Positions 45,516 to 54,247 of a DNA stretch of 64,000 nucleotides are shown here, piece after piece. Every line of letters begins with the position of its first letter. Position 1 is the stretch's first letter. The stretch is from Nitrospinaceae bacterium UBA7883 (GTDB lineage Bacteria > Nitrospinota_A > UBA7883), in contig DLRR01000027.1 of assembly GCA_002500605.1 (NCBI GenBank), positions 35,028 to 99,027 of the forward strand, given 5' to 3'. The notes below the pieces were generated by a model. The model was not told the origin of the DNA. It worked only from the letters and a program-made list of their open reading frames with translations, and made no database searches. A program made the position numbers and the translations under genes.

Positions 45516-46673
45516 ATGCCAGAAGTCCAAACTCAAACTATCCAACCAGATGTGGCATTTGTGAGAGAGCTGATGAACAATGGAGGAGACTCTCTAAAAA
45601 AATGCTTTCAGTGTGGCAACTGTTCTGTTGTTTGTAACATATCTCCTGATAACCAGCCTTTTCCACGCAAAGAGATGATATGGGCCCAATGGGGGTTAAA
45701 AGATAAGCTGGTTGCTAACGCTGATATATGGTTGTGCCACAACTGTAATGACTGCTCCACACATTGTCCCCGCGGTGCGAAGCCAGGCGACGTCATGGCG
45801 GCAATAAGAAACACTAGTTTTGCAAGGCTGGCAGGGTTTGAGTTTATGGGAACCCTGTTACAGTCCCCTGTAAAATTGCCATTGCTTTTTGCTGTTCCTG
45901 CAATATTGATAGCGGTCGTCATTGCTATGGCATCAAAGAAGGATTTTTTATCAATTCAACCAATTGTTTTCTCTAATATGATGCCGGTATCTGCAATTGA
46001 CTTTGTATTTTTGCCGGCAGTTGGCTTTGCCGTTATTGCTGCCATCATGGGTGCAAAAAAATTCTGGAATGAAATGTCCAGGTCCACACCTGATAGAAGC
46101 AGTGCATCAGGGAGTTTCTTCCAAGCGGCCACTGCCGTTTTGGTAGGCATACTAAAGCATGAAAAACTTGCTAAATGTGAAACCAATGCCCCACGTTTTA
46201 AATCACACTTGTTCACAATGTATGGATTTATCATGCTATTTATAACTACCAATATTGTTGCGGCCATGTACTATTTGACCAAGTTTGGCATAGCAGATTT
46301 TGTGCAAACTCCTTTACCCTTGAGTCATCCAGTAAAGATTCTTGGCAATCTAGGCGCCATCTTTGCGGTTACTGGTGTCACATTGATCGTACATCGTCGA
46401 TATGCTTTTGCAAGAAAAGACGTTGGAAAATCAAGCTACTATGACAACCACTTCATCTTTATACTTTATGGAACCATACTCACAGGTATTTTGGCCGAAC
46501 TTATTCGCTTAGGTGAAGCAACTGGTTTGGCCTTTGCTATTTATTATATTCACCTTATTTTGGTGTTTGTTCTTCTAGTGTATGGACCATTCAGCAAATT
46601 TGCCCATATTATTTACCGCTTTCTTGCCATGACGTATTCCAAGATGATAGAGCGTGATAGAGCAAGAAGCTAA
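45516..46673 (+). CDS. qmoC: Quinone-interacting membrane-bound oxidoreductase subunit C
   Basis: Membrane subunit of Qmo. The N-terminal HdrC-like part carries two cluster motifs, CFQCGNCSVVCNISP and CHNCNDCSTHCPRGAKPGD. The C-terminal HdrE-like part has about six membrane helices and haem-ligand-type His residues (FKSHLFTMYGF, LSHPVKIL, HFIFILYG). It would oxidise or reduce menaquinone in the membrane. Length is 385 residues. Upstream of sat by 21 bases. Confidence 0.95.
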   Translation: MPEVQTQTIQPDVAFVRELMNNGGDSLKKCFQCGNCSVVCNISPDNQPFPRKEMIWAQWGLKDKLVANADIWLCHNCNDCSTHCPRGAKPGDVMAAIRNTSFARLAGFEFMGTLLQSPVKLPLLFAVPAILIAVVIAMASKKDFLSIQPIVFSNMMPVSAIDFVFLPAVGFAVIAAIMGAKKFWNEMSRSTPDRSSASGSFFQAATAVLVGILKHEKLAKCETNAPRFKSHLFTMYGFIMLFITTNIVAAMYYLTKFGIADFVQTPLPLSHPVKILGNLGAIFAVTGVTLIVHRRYAFARKDVGKSSYYDNHFIFILYGTILTGILAELIRLGEATGLAFAIYYIHLILVFVLLVYGPFSKFAHIIYRFLAMTYSKMIERDRARS

Positions 46674-46694
46674 CAACTAGAGAGGAATAGAGCC

Positions 46695-47888
46695 ATGAAC
46701 AAGCCTTACGGCTCAAATAAACTTAATCCGCTTTTCGTTTATAATCCAGAAAAGCATTCTGAATTGACAAAGATTGCCGAATCTTTGCCTAATATTGTTG
46801 TTAGTTCTGCCACAGCGGCGAATGCAGTTATGTTAGGAGGTGGATACTTCAATCCACTTACTGGATACATGAATGTGGCTGACGCTATTTCAGTTGCAGA
46901 CAACATGACAACCACTTCTGGTCTGTTCTGGCCCACACCGGTTATGAATATTGCTGAAAGTGTTACATCAATTGGTAGCGCAAAGCGTATTTCCTTACGT
47001 GACCCCAATGTTCCAGGAAACCCTGTAATTGCAGTTCAAGATGTTGAATCCATAGAAACAATAAGTGATGAACAGTTGCAGCACATAGCTAAGAAGATTT
47101 ACGGTACAAATGACAATAACCATCCAGGAGTGGAAGCATTCACAACACAGGGAAATATTGTTGTTGCAGGTCCAATCCAAGTACTGAACTTTAGCTATTT
47201 TGAAATCGACTTTCCAGAGACTTTCAGGACAGCGGTTCAAATTCGAGATGAAATAGAGGAATATGGATGGGAAAAAATTGTGGCTTTTCAAACTAGAAAC
47301 CCTATGCATAGAGCACACGAGGAACTGTGCCGAATGGCACAGCAGGCAACCGGAGCTGACGGTATACTAGTACATATGCTCCTGGGTAAGCTAAAACCTG
47401 GAGACATTCCAGCTTCGGTACGTGATGCATCTATCCGTCAGATGGTTGAGGTTTATTTCCCGCCAAACACAGTGATGATAACAGGTTACGGGTTTGACAT
47501 GCTTTTTGCTGGACCGCGTGAAGCAGTTCTCCATGCATTGTTTAGGCAGAACTGTGGATGTACTCACTTTATCATCGGACGTGATCATGCGGGTGTGGGC
47601 GACTATTATGGTCCATTCGATGCTCAGACAATTTTTGATAAATTACCAGATGGGGTTATGCAGATCGAGATTTTTAGGGCTGATCATACAGCGTGGTCTA
47701 AGAAGCTAAACAAGGTTGTCATGATGAGAGATGTGCCTGATCACTCGAAAGAAGATTTTATACTCCTCTCGGGTACTGCGGTGCGAGAAATGCTTTCAAG
47801 TGGAAAGCCCCTTCCACCAGAGTTTAGCCGACCTGAAGTAGCAAAAATCTTAATGGACTACTATCAAAAAGAAATAACCCTAGGCTAG
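46695..47888 (+). CDS. sat: Sulfate adenylyltransferase (ATP sulfurylase)
   Basis: Interconverts sulfate plus ATP with APS plus PPi. The single-chain dissimilatory type, 397 residues, with FQTRNPMHRAHEEL (substrate loop), GRDHAGVGDYYGP and the late SGTAVREML. It lacks an APS kinase domain. It is the last gene of the qmoABC-sat run, whereas in many sulfate reducers sat lies away from or upstream of aprBA. GAGG 10 nt upstream supports the start. Confidence 0.97.
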   Translation: MNKPYGSNKLNPLFVYNPEKHSELTKIAESLPNIVVSSATAANAVMLGGGYFNPLTGYMNVADAISVADNMTTTSGLFWPTPVMNIAESVTSIGSAKRISLRDPNVPGNPVIAVQDVESIETISDEQLQHIAKKIYGTNDNNHPGVEAFTTQGNIVVAGPIQVLNFSYFEIDFPETFRTAVQIRDEIEEYGWEKIVAFQTRNPMHRAHEELCRMAQQATGADGILVHMLLGKLKPGDIPASVRDASIRQMVEVYFPPNTVMITGYGFDMLFAGPREAVLHALFRQNCGCTHFIIGRDHAGVGDYYGPFDAQTIFDKLPDGVMQIEIFRADHTAWSKKLNKVVMMRDVPDHSKEDFILLSGTAVREMLSSGKPLPPEFSRPEVAKILMDYYQKEITLG

Positions 47889-47936
47889 ACCGGTTTTTAT
47901 TTCATAGGTGCAGTAAAATTTATACAAGGAAAAGAA

Positions 47937-48512
47937 ATGAGAGAAGTTTACCTTGCAACCACTAACATAGGCAAGTTAAGAGAATTTTGCCATGCGTTTG
48001 AAGGTTCGAACATACAATTTCTTTCAACTAAGAACCTCGAAAACTTACCAGAAATTGAAGAAACTGCAGATACCTATGAGGGCAATGCTTTAATAAAGGC
48101 ACGTGCCATAGCCAGCCTCACTAACCAAATCACTATAGCTGATGATTCTGGTTTGGAGATTGATGAGATGCCAGGAGAACTTGGAGTTTATACGGCAAGG
48201 TTTGGCGATTACAAACCATCAAGCGAAGTCAATGAGATTATACTACAACGAATGGCTGGCAAAACAAACAGAACCGCTAGATACGTCTGTGCTATAGCTT
48301 TGGTAGAACCGGTAAGTGGTTTAGAGAAAGTTGTCATTGCAACGTGTGAAGGGCAGATTCACGATCGGCAGGAAGGGAGAGATGGATTTGGATTTGATCC
48401 AATATTTTATATCGCCGAATATGGGAAAACCATGGCTCAAGTACCGCTTGATCTTAAAAATAAAACTAGTCACCGTGCCTTAGCAATAGAAAAGCTTAAA
48501 TTGTTGTTATAA
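47937..48512 (+). CDS. rdgB: XTP/dITP diphosphatase
   Basis: House-cleaning nucleotide pyrophosphatase that removes ITP, XTP and their deoxy forms. Signatures: YLATTNIGKLREF at the start, TYEGNALIKARA, TIADDSGLEID and GRDGFGFDPIF. Length is 191 residues. AAGGA lies 7 nt before the ATG. It follows sat by 48 bases but is functionally unrelated. Confidence 0.95.
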   Translation: MREVYLATTNIGKLREFCHAFEGSNIQFLSTKNLENLPEIEETADTYEGNALIKARAIASLTNQITIADDSGLEIDEMPGELGVYTARFGDYKPSSEVNEIILQRMAGKTNRTARYVCAIALVEPVSGLEKVVIATCEGQIHDRQEGRDGFGFDPIFYIAEYGKTMAQVPLDLKNKTSHRALAIEKLKLLL

Positions 48513-48743
48513 GCACCGTTAAAAGTCCCAACTCGCTGTTCATGGTATGCCGGTTGCCATAATTGATGGAACACTTTGATTTTTTATCTTTTAAAGAATT
48601 AGTTTTGTGCTGTGTAGCAGCCCATTCTGCAGAGAAAACGATTGCAACTTTATCAGGGTCTCCCTATAATGAAAACCATCATCATATATATTTTGATAAT
48701 TACCCGGGCTGAAATATAGTCCGAAGTGATAGAAAGGTAAATC

Positions 48744-49067
48744 ATGGTAACACTAACGCAGGTAGCTGCGGAGCATGTAAAAGAAATAAAAGAAACCAAC
48801 AAGGACTTTGCGGAAAAAACTCTTCGAGTTGGTGTAGCAGATGGTGGGTGTTCCGGTCACACATATCAGATAGGCTTTGACGAAGAGCGTACTGGCGACC
48901 ACAAGTTTGAATGCCTTGGCGTAGATATTATAGTTGATAACGAATCTCTTGCTATTATCACTGGCATGGAAATTGATTATGTAAATCAGTTATCTGGATC
49001 CACGTTTGTTTTTAATAATCCGAATGCTAGTAAATCGTGCGGTTGCGGGTCATCCTTTAGTGCTTAA
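48744..49067 (+). CDS. A-type iron-sulfur cluster carrier (IscA/ErpA/HesB family)
   Basis: A 107-residue protein with three conserved cysteines: Cys in DGGCSGHTYQ and the C-terminal CGCGSSF. These bind iron or an Fe-S cluster for delivery to apoproteins. The sequence cannot separate ErpA from IscA. In a genome rich in Fe-S enzymes (Apr, Qmo, IlvD, MoaA) such a carrier is expected. No isc or suf genes are adjacent. Confidence 0.92.
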   Translation: MVTLTQVAAEHVKEIKETNKDFAEKTLRVGVADGGCSGHTYQIGFDEERTGDHKFECLGVDIIVDNESLAIITGMEIDYVNQLSGSTFVFNNPNASKSCGCGSSFSA

Positions 49068-49149
49068 ACTGTGCTTTTGTGTCAACTAGGATAGAAGATA
49101 GAGAGTAGACCAGAGGGTTTCGAGGCCACTGATGGCGCAATCCCTCACA

Positions 49150-49207
49150 TCCGCTAAAAGCAAATTCCCATCCCTCAAAACTCCAGCAACTGAGGGAAGC
49201 GGAGGTT
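49150..49207. terminator. Possible bidirectional hairpin between the Fe-S carrier and the LtaS-like gene
   Basis: CCCTCA (49172-49177) pairs with TGAGGG (49191-49196), and TCCGCT (49150-49155) with AGCGGA (49198-49203) outside it. The left arm carries a 16-base bulge and the T-run on the right is only TTTTC. It lies between two convergent genes, where a terminator is expected. Weak support. Confidence 0.35.
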
Positions 49208-49219
49208 TTCTATGGGTGC

Positions 49220-51214
49220 TTATTCGGGTGTGTTTTGTTCTTGCTCGGCGCTGTCTTTTGGCGGTCTGACCTTGTTGTTTAGAATGATCGATTCGGAAAA
49301 TGCTTCGTAATTTACCATCAACGAATATAGCTTGTTAGCTAGGCCAGAGTTCCCATCCATTAAGTTTTCCTTAGACTTTTTTCGATAATCAAAAAGGCCA
49401 AGAGGACCACTGTGATTTGCTAAAAGAAAAAATGGTTCTTTCACAAGAACTCGTGAAGGACCACGTGGCAGCACAGATATTTGTGATCCCTCGGAGAAAA
49501 TTGACCTACCCCATGCAGTAAACGGTTTATCGGACCCTGTTAGGTCTAATATAGTTGGTACTACATCCACTTGAAATGCTGCCTTATCATGAACTCCACT
49601 TAAACCCAGTCTTTCACATAATAACAGTGCAGGGATTCTGTAGGCTTCATGCAGGTTTTCTTTAACAAAATATCCAGCAACATGGTCTCCGACAATTACA
49701 AACAAAGTGTCTTTATAATAGCTAGACTTTTCTGCCATCTCAAAAAATTTTCTTAGCGCAAAGTCTGAATATGCCATGGAATTTAAGAAGTCGCGCATTT
49801 CGCCTTGCTGATCTTTGTGAGTATCAAACTCTGGTGATGGCAACTTAAAAGGGAGATGAGATGAAAGCGATAAAATCACGGCAAAAAAAGGTTTTTTTGA
49901 CTGTTTGAACTCCTCGTGTGCACGCTGGAACACGTACTCATCATATATCCCCCAAGTACCATCATCAGTCGAATCATTGATAGTGAAATCGTTTTTTGAT
50001 ATATGCTTAGTGAACCCAAACCGTTTCATTAGATTACCCAAGCCAAGGCTCTCAGGGTTTGCACCATTAATAAATGTGGTGTCATATCCCATTTTTCGAA
50101 AAACAGTCCCAATAGGCTCAAGCCTTGTTTGGTAACTAAGTCCTCCCTGCCCAATCAATTTATAGTTCCATGTAGGGAAAGATCCAACCGTGGCCATTAC
50201 TCCTTCGAAAGTCCTCTGTGCATTCGCAAACATGTTGGTGAGCAACAAACCCCTTTTTGATAGTTCGTCAAAAAATGGAGCTCCGGTTATCTCGCCACCT
50301 GTAGCTTTTGTATATTTGGCAGTCCAACTTTCCATTATGATAAGAACCACATTAAGGGGCTTGTCTGGTAATATATTGTTTGAAAAACGACGGAAGAGAG
50401 GATATTCAGGATTAATATGCTCATCTTCCCTGCTAACGATTTTATTTATTATTGACTTATAATGATCCGTTTGAATGTTTATTGGGTAGCGCATTCCTTC
50501 ACGTGAATGTGTGATATCCCAAAGTGCCTGCATGGTCGTATATATACCGTTAAGACTTAGATTGCCCATAGCTTCGTTATCACTAATAAAAGCGGCATTT
50601 ACCTCGAGCGGTTTATCTTGAACTCCCCCACGGATTATTAACACAGCTAATCCCAATAGGAGGATTAAAAGGACTATACGGGTTAAACCCCGAATTAAAG
50701 TTTCGCCAAGAAAAGAGAGATCTTGAAAACTTATGGGGCCCAAATATTTGTAAAACCATTTGATGAACAAAAAGACATATCCCAATCCAAAAATGGAAAA
50801 AGCTATCATTTCTATCATGAAGCTTTCGTATGCCATCTTTAGTATGGTGGCTACAGAACCAGCACCGTAAATTATGTCATAGCTAAAGTGACGCTGTGTT
50901 TCTGTAAAAAAATGTGTATCAACAAGGTTATACCCTAGCAGCAAAACATGCCAAATAGATAATAATGTAAAAGCAATTATTACAATTGTTTTTCCAATTC
51001 TGTTAAATGGTAATAACGCAGTTAAAAGAAATGGGATTGAGGCAATCATAGCGGTGGACAGATCAAAGCGGATCCCATGTAACAAGCTGAATGCGATCTC
51101 TGCTAAGCTACCATCCAAAATATCGTAATGGATGGAAAAAAAATATACTCTATAGATACTTAATACTGCAGTAAGCAGAAGTACAGGAACAAGAAAGAGC
51201 TTAGTTCGTACCAT
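49220..51214 (-). CDS. LtaS/MdoB-like sulfatase-fold membrane enzyme
   Basis: A 664-residue protein with about five N-terminal membrane helices (to residue 195) and a periplasmic sulfatase-fold domain (about 285-610). Metal site: Glu295 in IIMESW, the catalytic Thr335 in AQRTFEGVMAT, and VGDHVAGYF for a later Asp-His pair. In LtaS this Thr accepts a phosphoglycerol group from phosphatidylglycerol. Lipid A occurs in this cell, so a role such as phosphoglycerol addition to periplasmic glucan or another glycan is more likely than teichoic acid synthesis. Not a true sulfatase: the Cys/Ser formylglycine motif is absent. Confidence 0.85.
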   Translation of the reverse strand: MVRTKLFLVPVLLLTAVLSIYRVYFFSIHYDILDGSLAEIAFSLLHGIRFDLSTAMIASIPFLLTALLPFNRIGKTIVIIAFTLLSIWHVLLLGYNLVDTHFFTETQRHFSYDIIYGAGSVATILKMAYESFMIEMIAFSIFGLGYVFLFIKWFYKYLGPISFQDLSFLGETLIRGLTRIVLLILLLGLAVLIIRGGVQDKPLEVNAAFISDNEAMGNLSLNGIYTTMQALWDITHSREGMRYPINIQTDHYKSIINKIVSREDEHINPEYPLFRRFSNNILPDKPLNVVLIIMESWTAKYTKATGGEITGAPFFDELSKRGLLLTNMFANAQRTFEGVMATVGSFPTWNYKLIGQGGLSYQTRLEPIGTVFRKMGYDTTFINGANPESLGLGNLMKRFGFTKHISKNDFTINDSTDDGTWGIYDEYVFQRAHEEFKQSKKPFFAVILSLSSHLPFKLPSPEFDTHKDQQGEMRDFLNSMAYSDFALRKFFEMAEKSSYYKDTLFVIVGDHVAGYFVKENLHEAYRIPALLLCERLGLSGVHDKAAFQVDVVPTILDLTGSDKPFTAWGRSIFSEGSQISVLPRGPSRVLVKEPFFLLANHSGPLGLFDYRKKSKENLMDGNSGLANKLYSLMVNYEAFSESIILNNKVRPPKDSAEQEQNTPE

Positions 51215-51353
51215 TCAAGGTCTTTGTTTAAAATTAAATATGTTTGACAAGAAGTGGTATAGTTTCAGTTGATTTTAAGTGGAGCCAGGATCACTTATCC
51301 TCAGTGGAGTAAAAGATTGATTCCTTCAACAATTGAGAACTTGTCAACCTATG

Positions 51354-52343
51354 TTATCCGCCAACGCACGACATAGCCTCACCACGAGTGCTGTCACCAT
51401 TCGCGATCATAGTTCGGATATCATTTTTCCCTAAAACTACCGTTTGAATTGCTTTTTTAATTTTTTCTTTGTCAGCTCCGCTTTGAACCAGTTCTTTTAA
51501 ATCAAGGTCGTCCGATCCGAAAAGACATGTAAGAAGTTTACCTTTTGAGTTTACCCGCAGCCTATTACAGTCTGAGCAAAAATGTCGTGTGACAGCCGAT
51601 ATAAAACCAATTTCACCTTTGGCTCCCTCCAACCTATAAATTTCTGCGGGTCCACCCCATCTTGAACGTCCACATACAACAAGCTTTCCAATTCTTTCGA
51701 CCTTTTCTTTTACTTTGTCCATCGGAACAAGTTTGCTTTCATCCCACACTTGTGGTGTAGCAGGCATGAACTCTATAAATCGAACTTGAACAGGCATATC
51801 AACTGAGAGACGAACAAAATCTTCTATTTCATCATCGTTCACACCATCTATTACAACCATATTGATTTTCACTGATTCAAATCCTGAGGATATGGCCGAA
51901 TGGATACTATGCATCGTTTGATTGAACCCATCAAACCCTGTGATTGTTTTGAACCGTTCTGGAATCAATGTATCCAAGCTGATGTTTACTTTCGAGACGC
52001 CAGCATTTTTGAGTTCACCAGCCATCTTGTGGAGTTGTATGCCATTTGTTGTGATGGCTATTTCTTGTATTCCTACTATTTCCGATACCTGTTGGATAAA
52101 TCCAACAACGCCTTTTCGTACTAGTGGTTCACCCCCCGTAACACGAATTTTTTTTACTCCCAACTCTGCGAATGACTCTATTATTGTTAGCAATTCTCTG
52201 TATTGCAGTATGTCGCACTTTGGGTATAACTCAACTCCTGAAGGTGGCATACAATAGGCGCAACGTAAATTACACCTATCAGTTACTGAGACACGAAGAT
52301 AATTGATTTCCCTGCCTTGACCATCGGAAAGATGATTATTCAT
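51354..52343 (-). CDS. moaA: GTP 3',8-cyclase (molybdenum cofactor synthesis)
   Basis: Radical SAM enzyme for the first step of molybdopterin synthesis. The N-terminal CNLRCAYC binds the SAM cluster, the second cluster sits in FCSDCNRLRVNSKGKLLTC, and the C-terminal Gly-Gly tail (SCVGG) is present. I prefer the ATG at 52343, which gives 329 residues as in E. coli, over the TTG at 52379. It implies a molybdo- or tungsto-enzyme elsewhere. The other moa genes are not adjacent. Divergent from def. Confidence 0.95.
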   Translation of the reverse strand: MNNHLSDGQGREINYLRVSVTDRCNLRCAYCMPPSGVELYPKCDILQYRELLTIIESFAELGVKKIRVTGGEPLVRKGVVGFIQQVSEIVGIQEIAITTNGIQLHKMAGELKNAGVSKVNISLDTLIPERFKTITGFDGFNQTMHSIHSAISSGFESVKINMVVIDGVNDDEIEDFVRLSVDMPVQVRFIEFMPATPQVWDESKLVPMDKVKEKVERIGKLVVCGRSRWGGPAEIYRLEGAKGEIGFISAVTRHFCSDCNRLRVNSKGKLLTCLFGSDDLDLKELVQSGADKEKIKKAIQTVVLGKNDIRTMIANGDSTRGEAMSCVGG

Positions 52344-52553
52344 TGACCAAATACCTATGTATAAAAAGGTCTGGTTCAATATTACACGTAGGACATGGTG
52401 AGGTCAAAATTAAAACGGAACTTAAAGATATAAAGTAATATGGAGATTTACGATTCAATATCTGGAGACATACAGCCAAATAGAAGTTATAATTTAATTG
52501 ATCAGGTGTAAAATTGCAGCTTGGATTGACAACTAATAGAAAACATTGACATT

Positions 52554-53099
52554 ATGGACCGACTTCAAGCCTGGGTACAAAATCATGAACAGAGCAAGGT
52601 TTTACCCATACTGGTGTATCCAAATAGAATTCTGAGGCAGGAGTCAATGGTCGTGGATAGGTTTCAAAACGAGTTGAAGGAGTTAGGTGAAAACATGATC
52701 GCCACAATGTTTAATGCGTGTGGTGTTGGGTTGGCTGCTCCTCAAGTGGGTGTTTTGCTTCGAGCAATTGTGGTTGATCCAGCATTGGGAAAAAATGTTA
52801 ATTCAGAACCAATAATAATGGTTAACCCTGAAATAAAAGAAACTGGCACCGAAATTTTTGATGAGGAGGGATGCTTGAGCTTACCTGGTCTTTACAGTTA
52901 CTTCCCGAGGCCGGAAAAAATCGTGGTCTCATATTTGGACCTTGAGGGTAATAGCTGCATTTATGAGACAAAAGGTATGGTGGCACGAGTTGTTCTTCAT
53001 GAGATTGACCATTTAAATGGGAAATTGTTTTGGAACAGATTATCGATACTAAATCGCCTTTGGTTGAAGTTTATGTTTCACAGAAAAAATTTATCCTAA
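52554..53099 (+). CDS. def: Peptide deformylase
   Basis: Removes the N-formyl group from nascent proteins. All three motifs are present: GVGLAAPQVG, EEGCLSLPG (metal Cys) and HEIDHLNG (two metal His and the catalytic Glu). Length, 181 residues, is normal. It precedes fmt, its functional partner, by about 16 bases. Confidence 0.97.
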   Translation: MDRLQAWVQNHEQSKVLPILVYPNRILRQESMVVDRFQNELKELGENMIATMFNACGVGLAAPQVGVLLRAIVVDPALGKNVNSEPIIMVNPEIKETGTEIFDEEGCLSLPGLYSYFPRPEKIVVSYLDLEGNSCIYETKGMVARVVLHEIDHLNGKLFWNRLSILNRLWLKFMFHRKNLS

Positions 53100-53115
53100 C
53101 TAAACAGTTTTGGAT

Positions 53116-54060
53116 ATGAGAGATAAATTAAGAGTGGTTTTTATGGGAACGCCAGATTTTGCTGTTCCCACGTTAGAAGTTTTGATCCATGACGATCGGT
53201 TCAATGTAATTGGCGTTGTAACGCAGCCTGATCGCCCCAAAGGAAGAGGGAATAAGCTAACCATTTCTCCAGTAAAATCGCTATCGCTCAAACACAATTT
53301 AAATGTATATCAACCTAATAAGATTAGAGAACAGGAGATGGTGGAAAAACTTTCTGCGTTGTCTCCTGATTTTTTAGTTGTAGTTGCTTATGGGCAGATT
53401 CTTTCCGAGTCAATATTACAAATCCCCAAATATTTGTCAATAAATCTACACGCGTCGCTTTTGCCACGCTGGAGAGGAGCAGCACCGATTCATAGAGCTT
53501 TTATTGCGGGTGATCAGTTAACAGGTGTTTGTACAATGATTATGGAAAAAGGACTAGATACAGGGGATACTCTATTGTCTGAACATACTGCTATAGAAGA
53601 TACTGACACCGTTGAAACTTTGCACGACCGCATGGCACTGATGGGCTCAGCGCTTTTAGCCGAAACCCTAATTGGTTTTGTTGAGGGTAGAATAGAAAAA
53701 ACACCGCAGGATAGTGAGGGTGTTACATATGCAGGTAAACTTGGAAAGAAGGATTTTGAAATTGACTGGACAAAATCTTCTGCAATGGTGAGCCGTCATA
53801 TTCGTGGTTTATCTCCTTTCCCAGGATCTGTAACCATATTAAACGGCCGTAGACTCAAACTATTGTTTGCTTTGGCCAGAGAAGAAGACGAATCTGGTGA
53901 TCCAGGTGTTATACTGTCATTATCAGAAAGTGGAATACAGGTTGCCTGTGGTAAAGGGTCGATATTAATTACCGAACTGAAGCCAGATGGAAAGGGAAAA
54001 ATGTCGGCCCATAGCTATACTTTGGGTAGGGCTTTAAAACTTGGCGATCGATTTGGATAA
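53116..54060 (+). CDS. fmt: Methionyl-tRNA formyltransferase
   Basis: Formylates initiator Met-tRNA using 10-formyl-tetrahydrofolate. VVFMGTPDFAVP at the N-terminus, the catalytic core INLHASLLPRWRGAAPIHRA and a C-terminal anticodon-arm-binding domain (about 205-310). I chose the ATG at 53116 (314 residues) over the TTG at 53110; neither has a strong ribosome site, perhaps because def translation couples into it. Confidence 0.96.
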   Translation: MRDKLRVVFMGTPDFAVPTLEVLIHDDRFNVIGVVTQPDRPKGRGNKLTISPVKSLSLKHNLNVYQPNKIREQEMVEKLSALSPDFLVVVAYGQILSESILQIPKYLSINLHASLLPRWRGAAPIHRAFIAGDQLTGVCTMIMEKGLDTGDTLLSEHTAIEDTDTVETLHDRMALMGSALLAETLIGFVEGRIEKTPQDSEGVTYAGKLGKKDFEIDWTKSSAMVSRHIRGLSPFPGSVTILNGRRLKLLFALAREEDESGDPGVILSLSESGIQVACGKGSILITELKPDGKGKMSAHSYTLGRALKLGDRFG

Positions 54061-54247
54061 TAACCGTTCACAAATTATTGTATAAAATGATCAGTGAAAA
54101 ACTTGGCAATCTGCCAGAAACGCTGGATTATCATTTACCGAGGCTTACTTCTTTTATTAACATGTTTTTGTAGTTACAGTTTTATGACATATTTATCTGA
54201 TACCACATCAATTAATAACAAACATTTTATATGAGGGATACCTGACA

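Noticed and set aside
54061..54247. T-box or peptide attenuator before ilvD
   Set aside because: No T-box sequence, no leucine/valine-rich leader and no terminator hairpin were seen.
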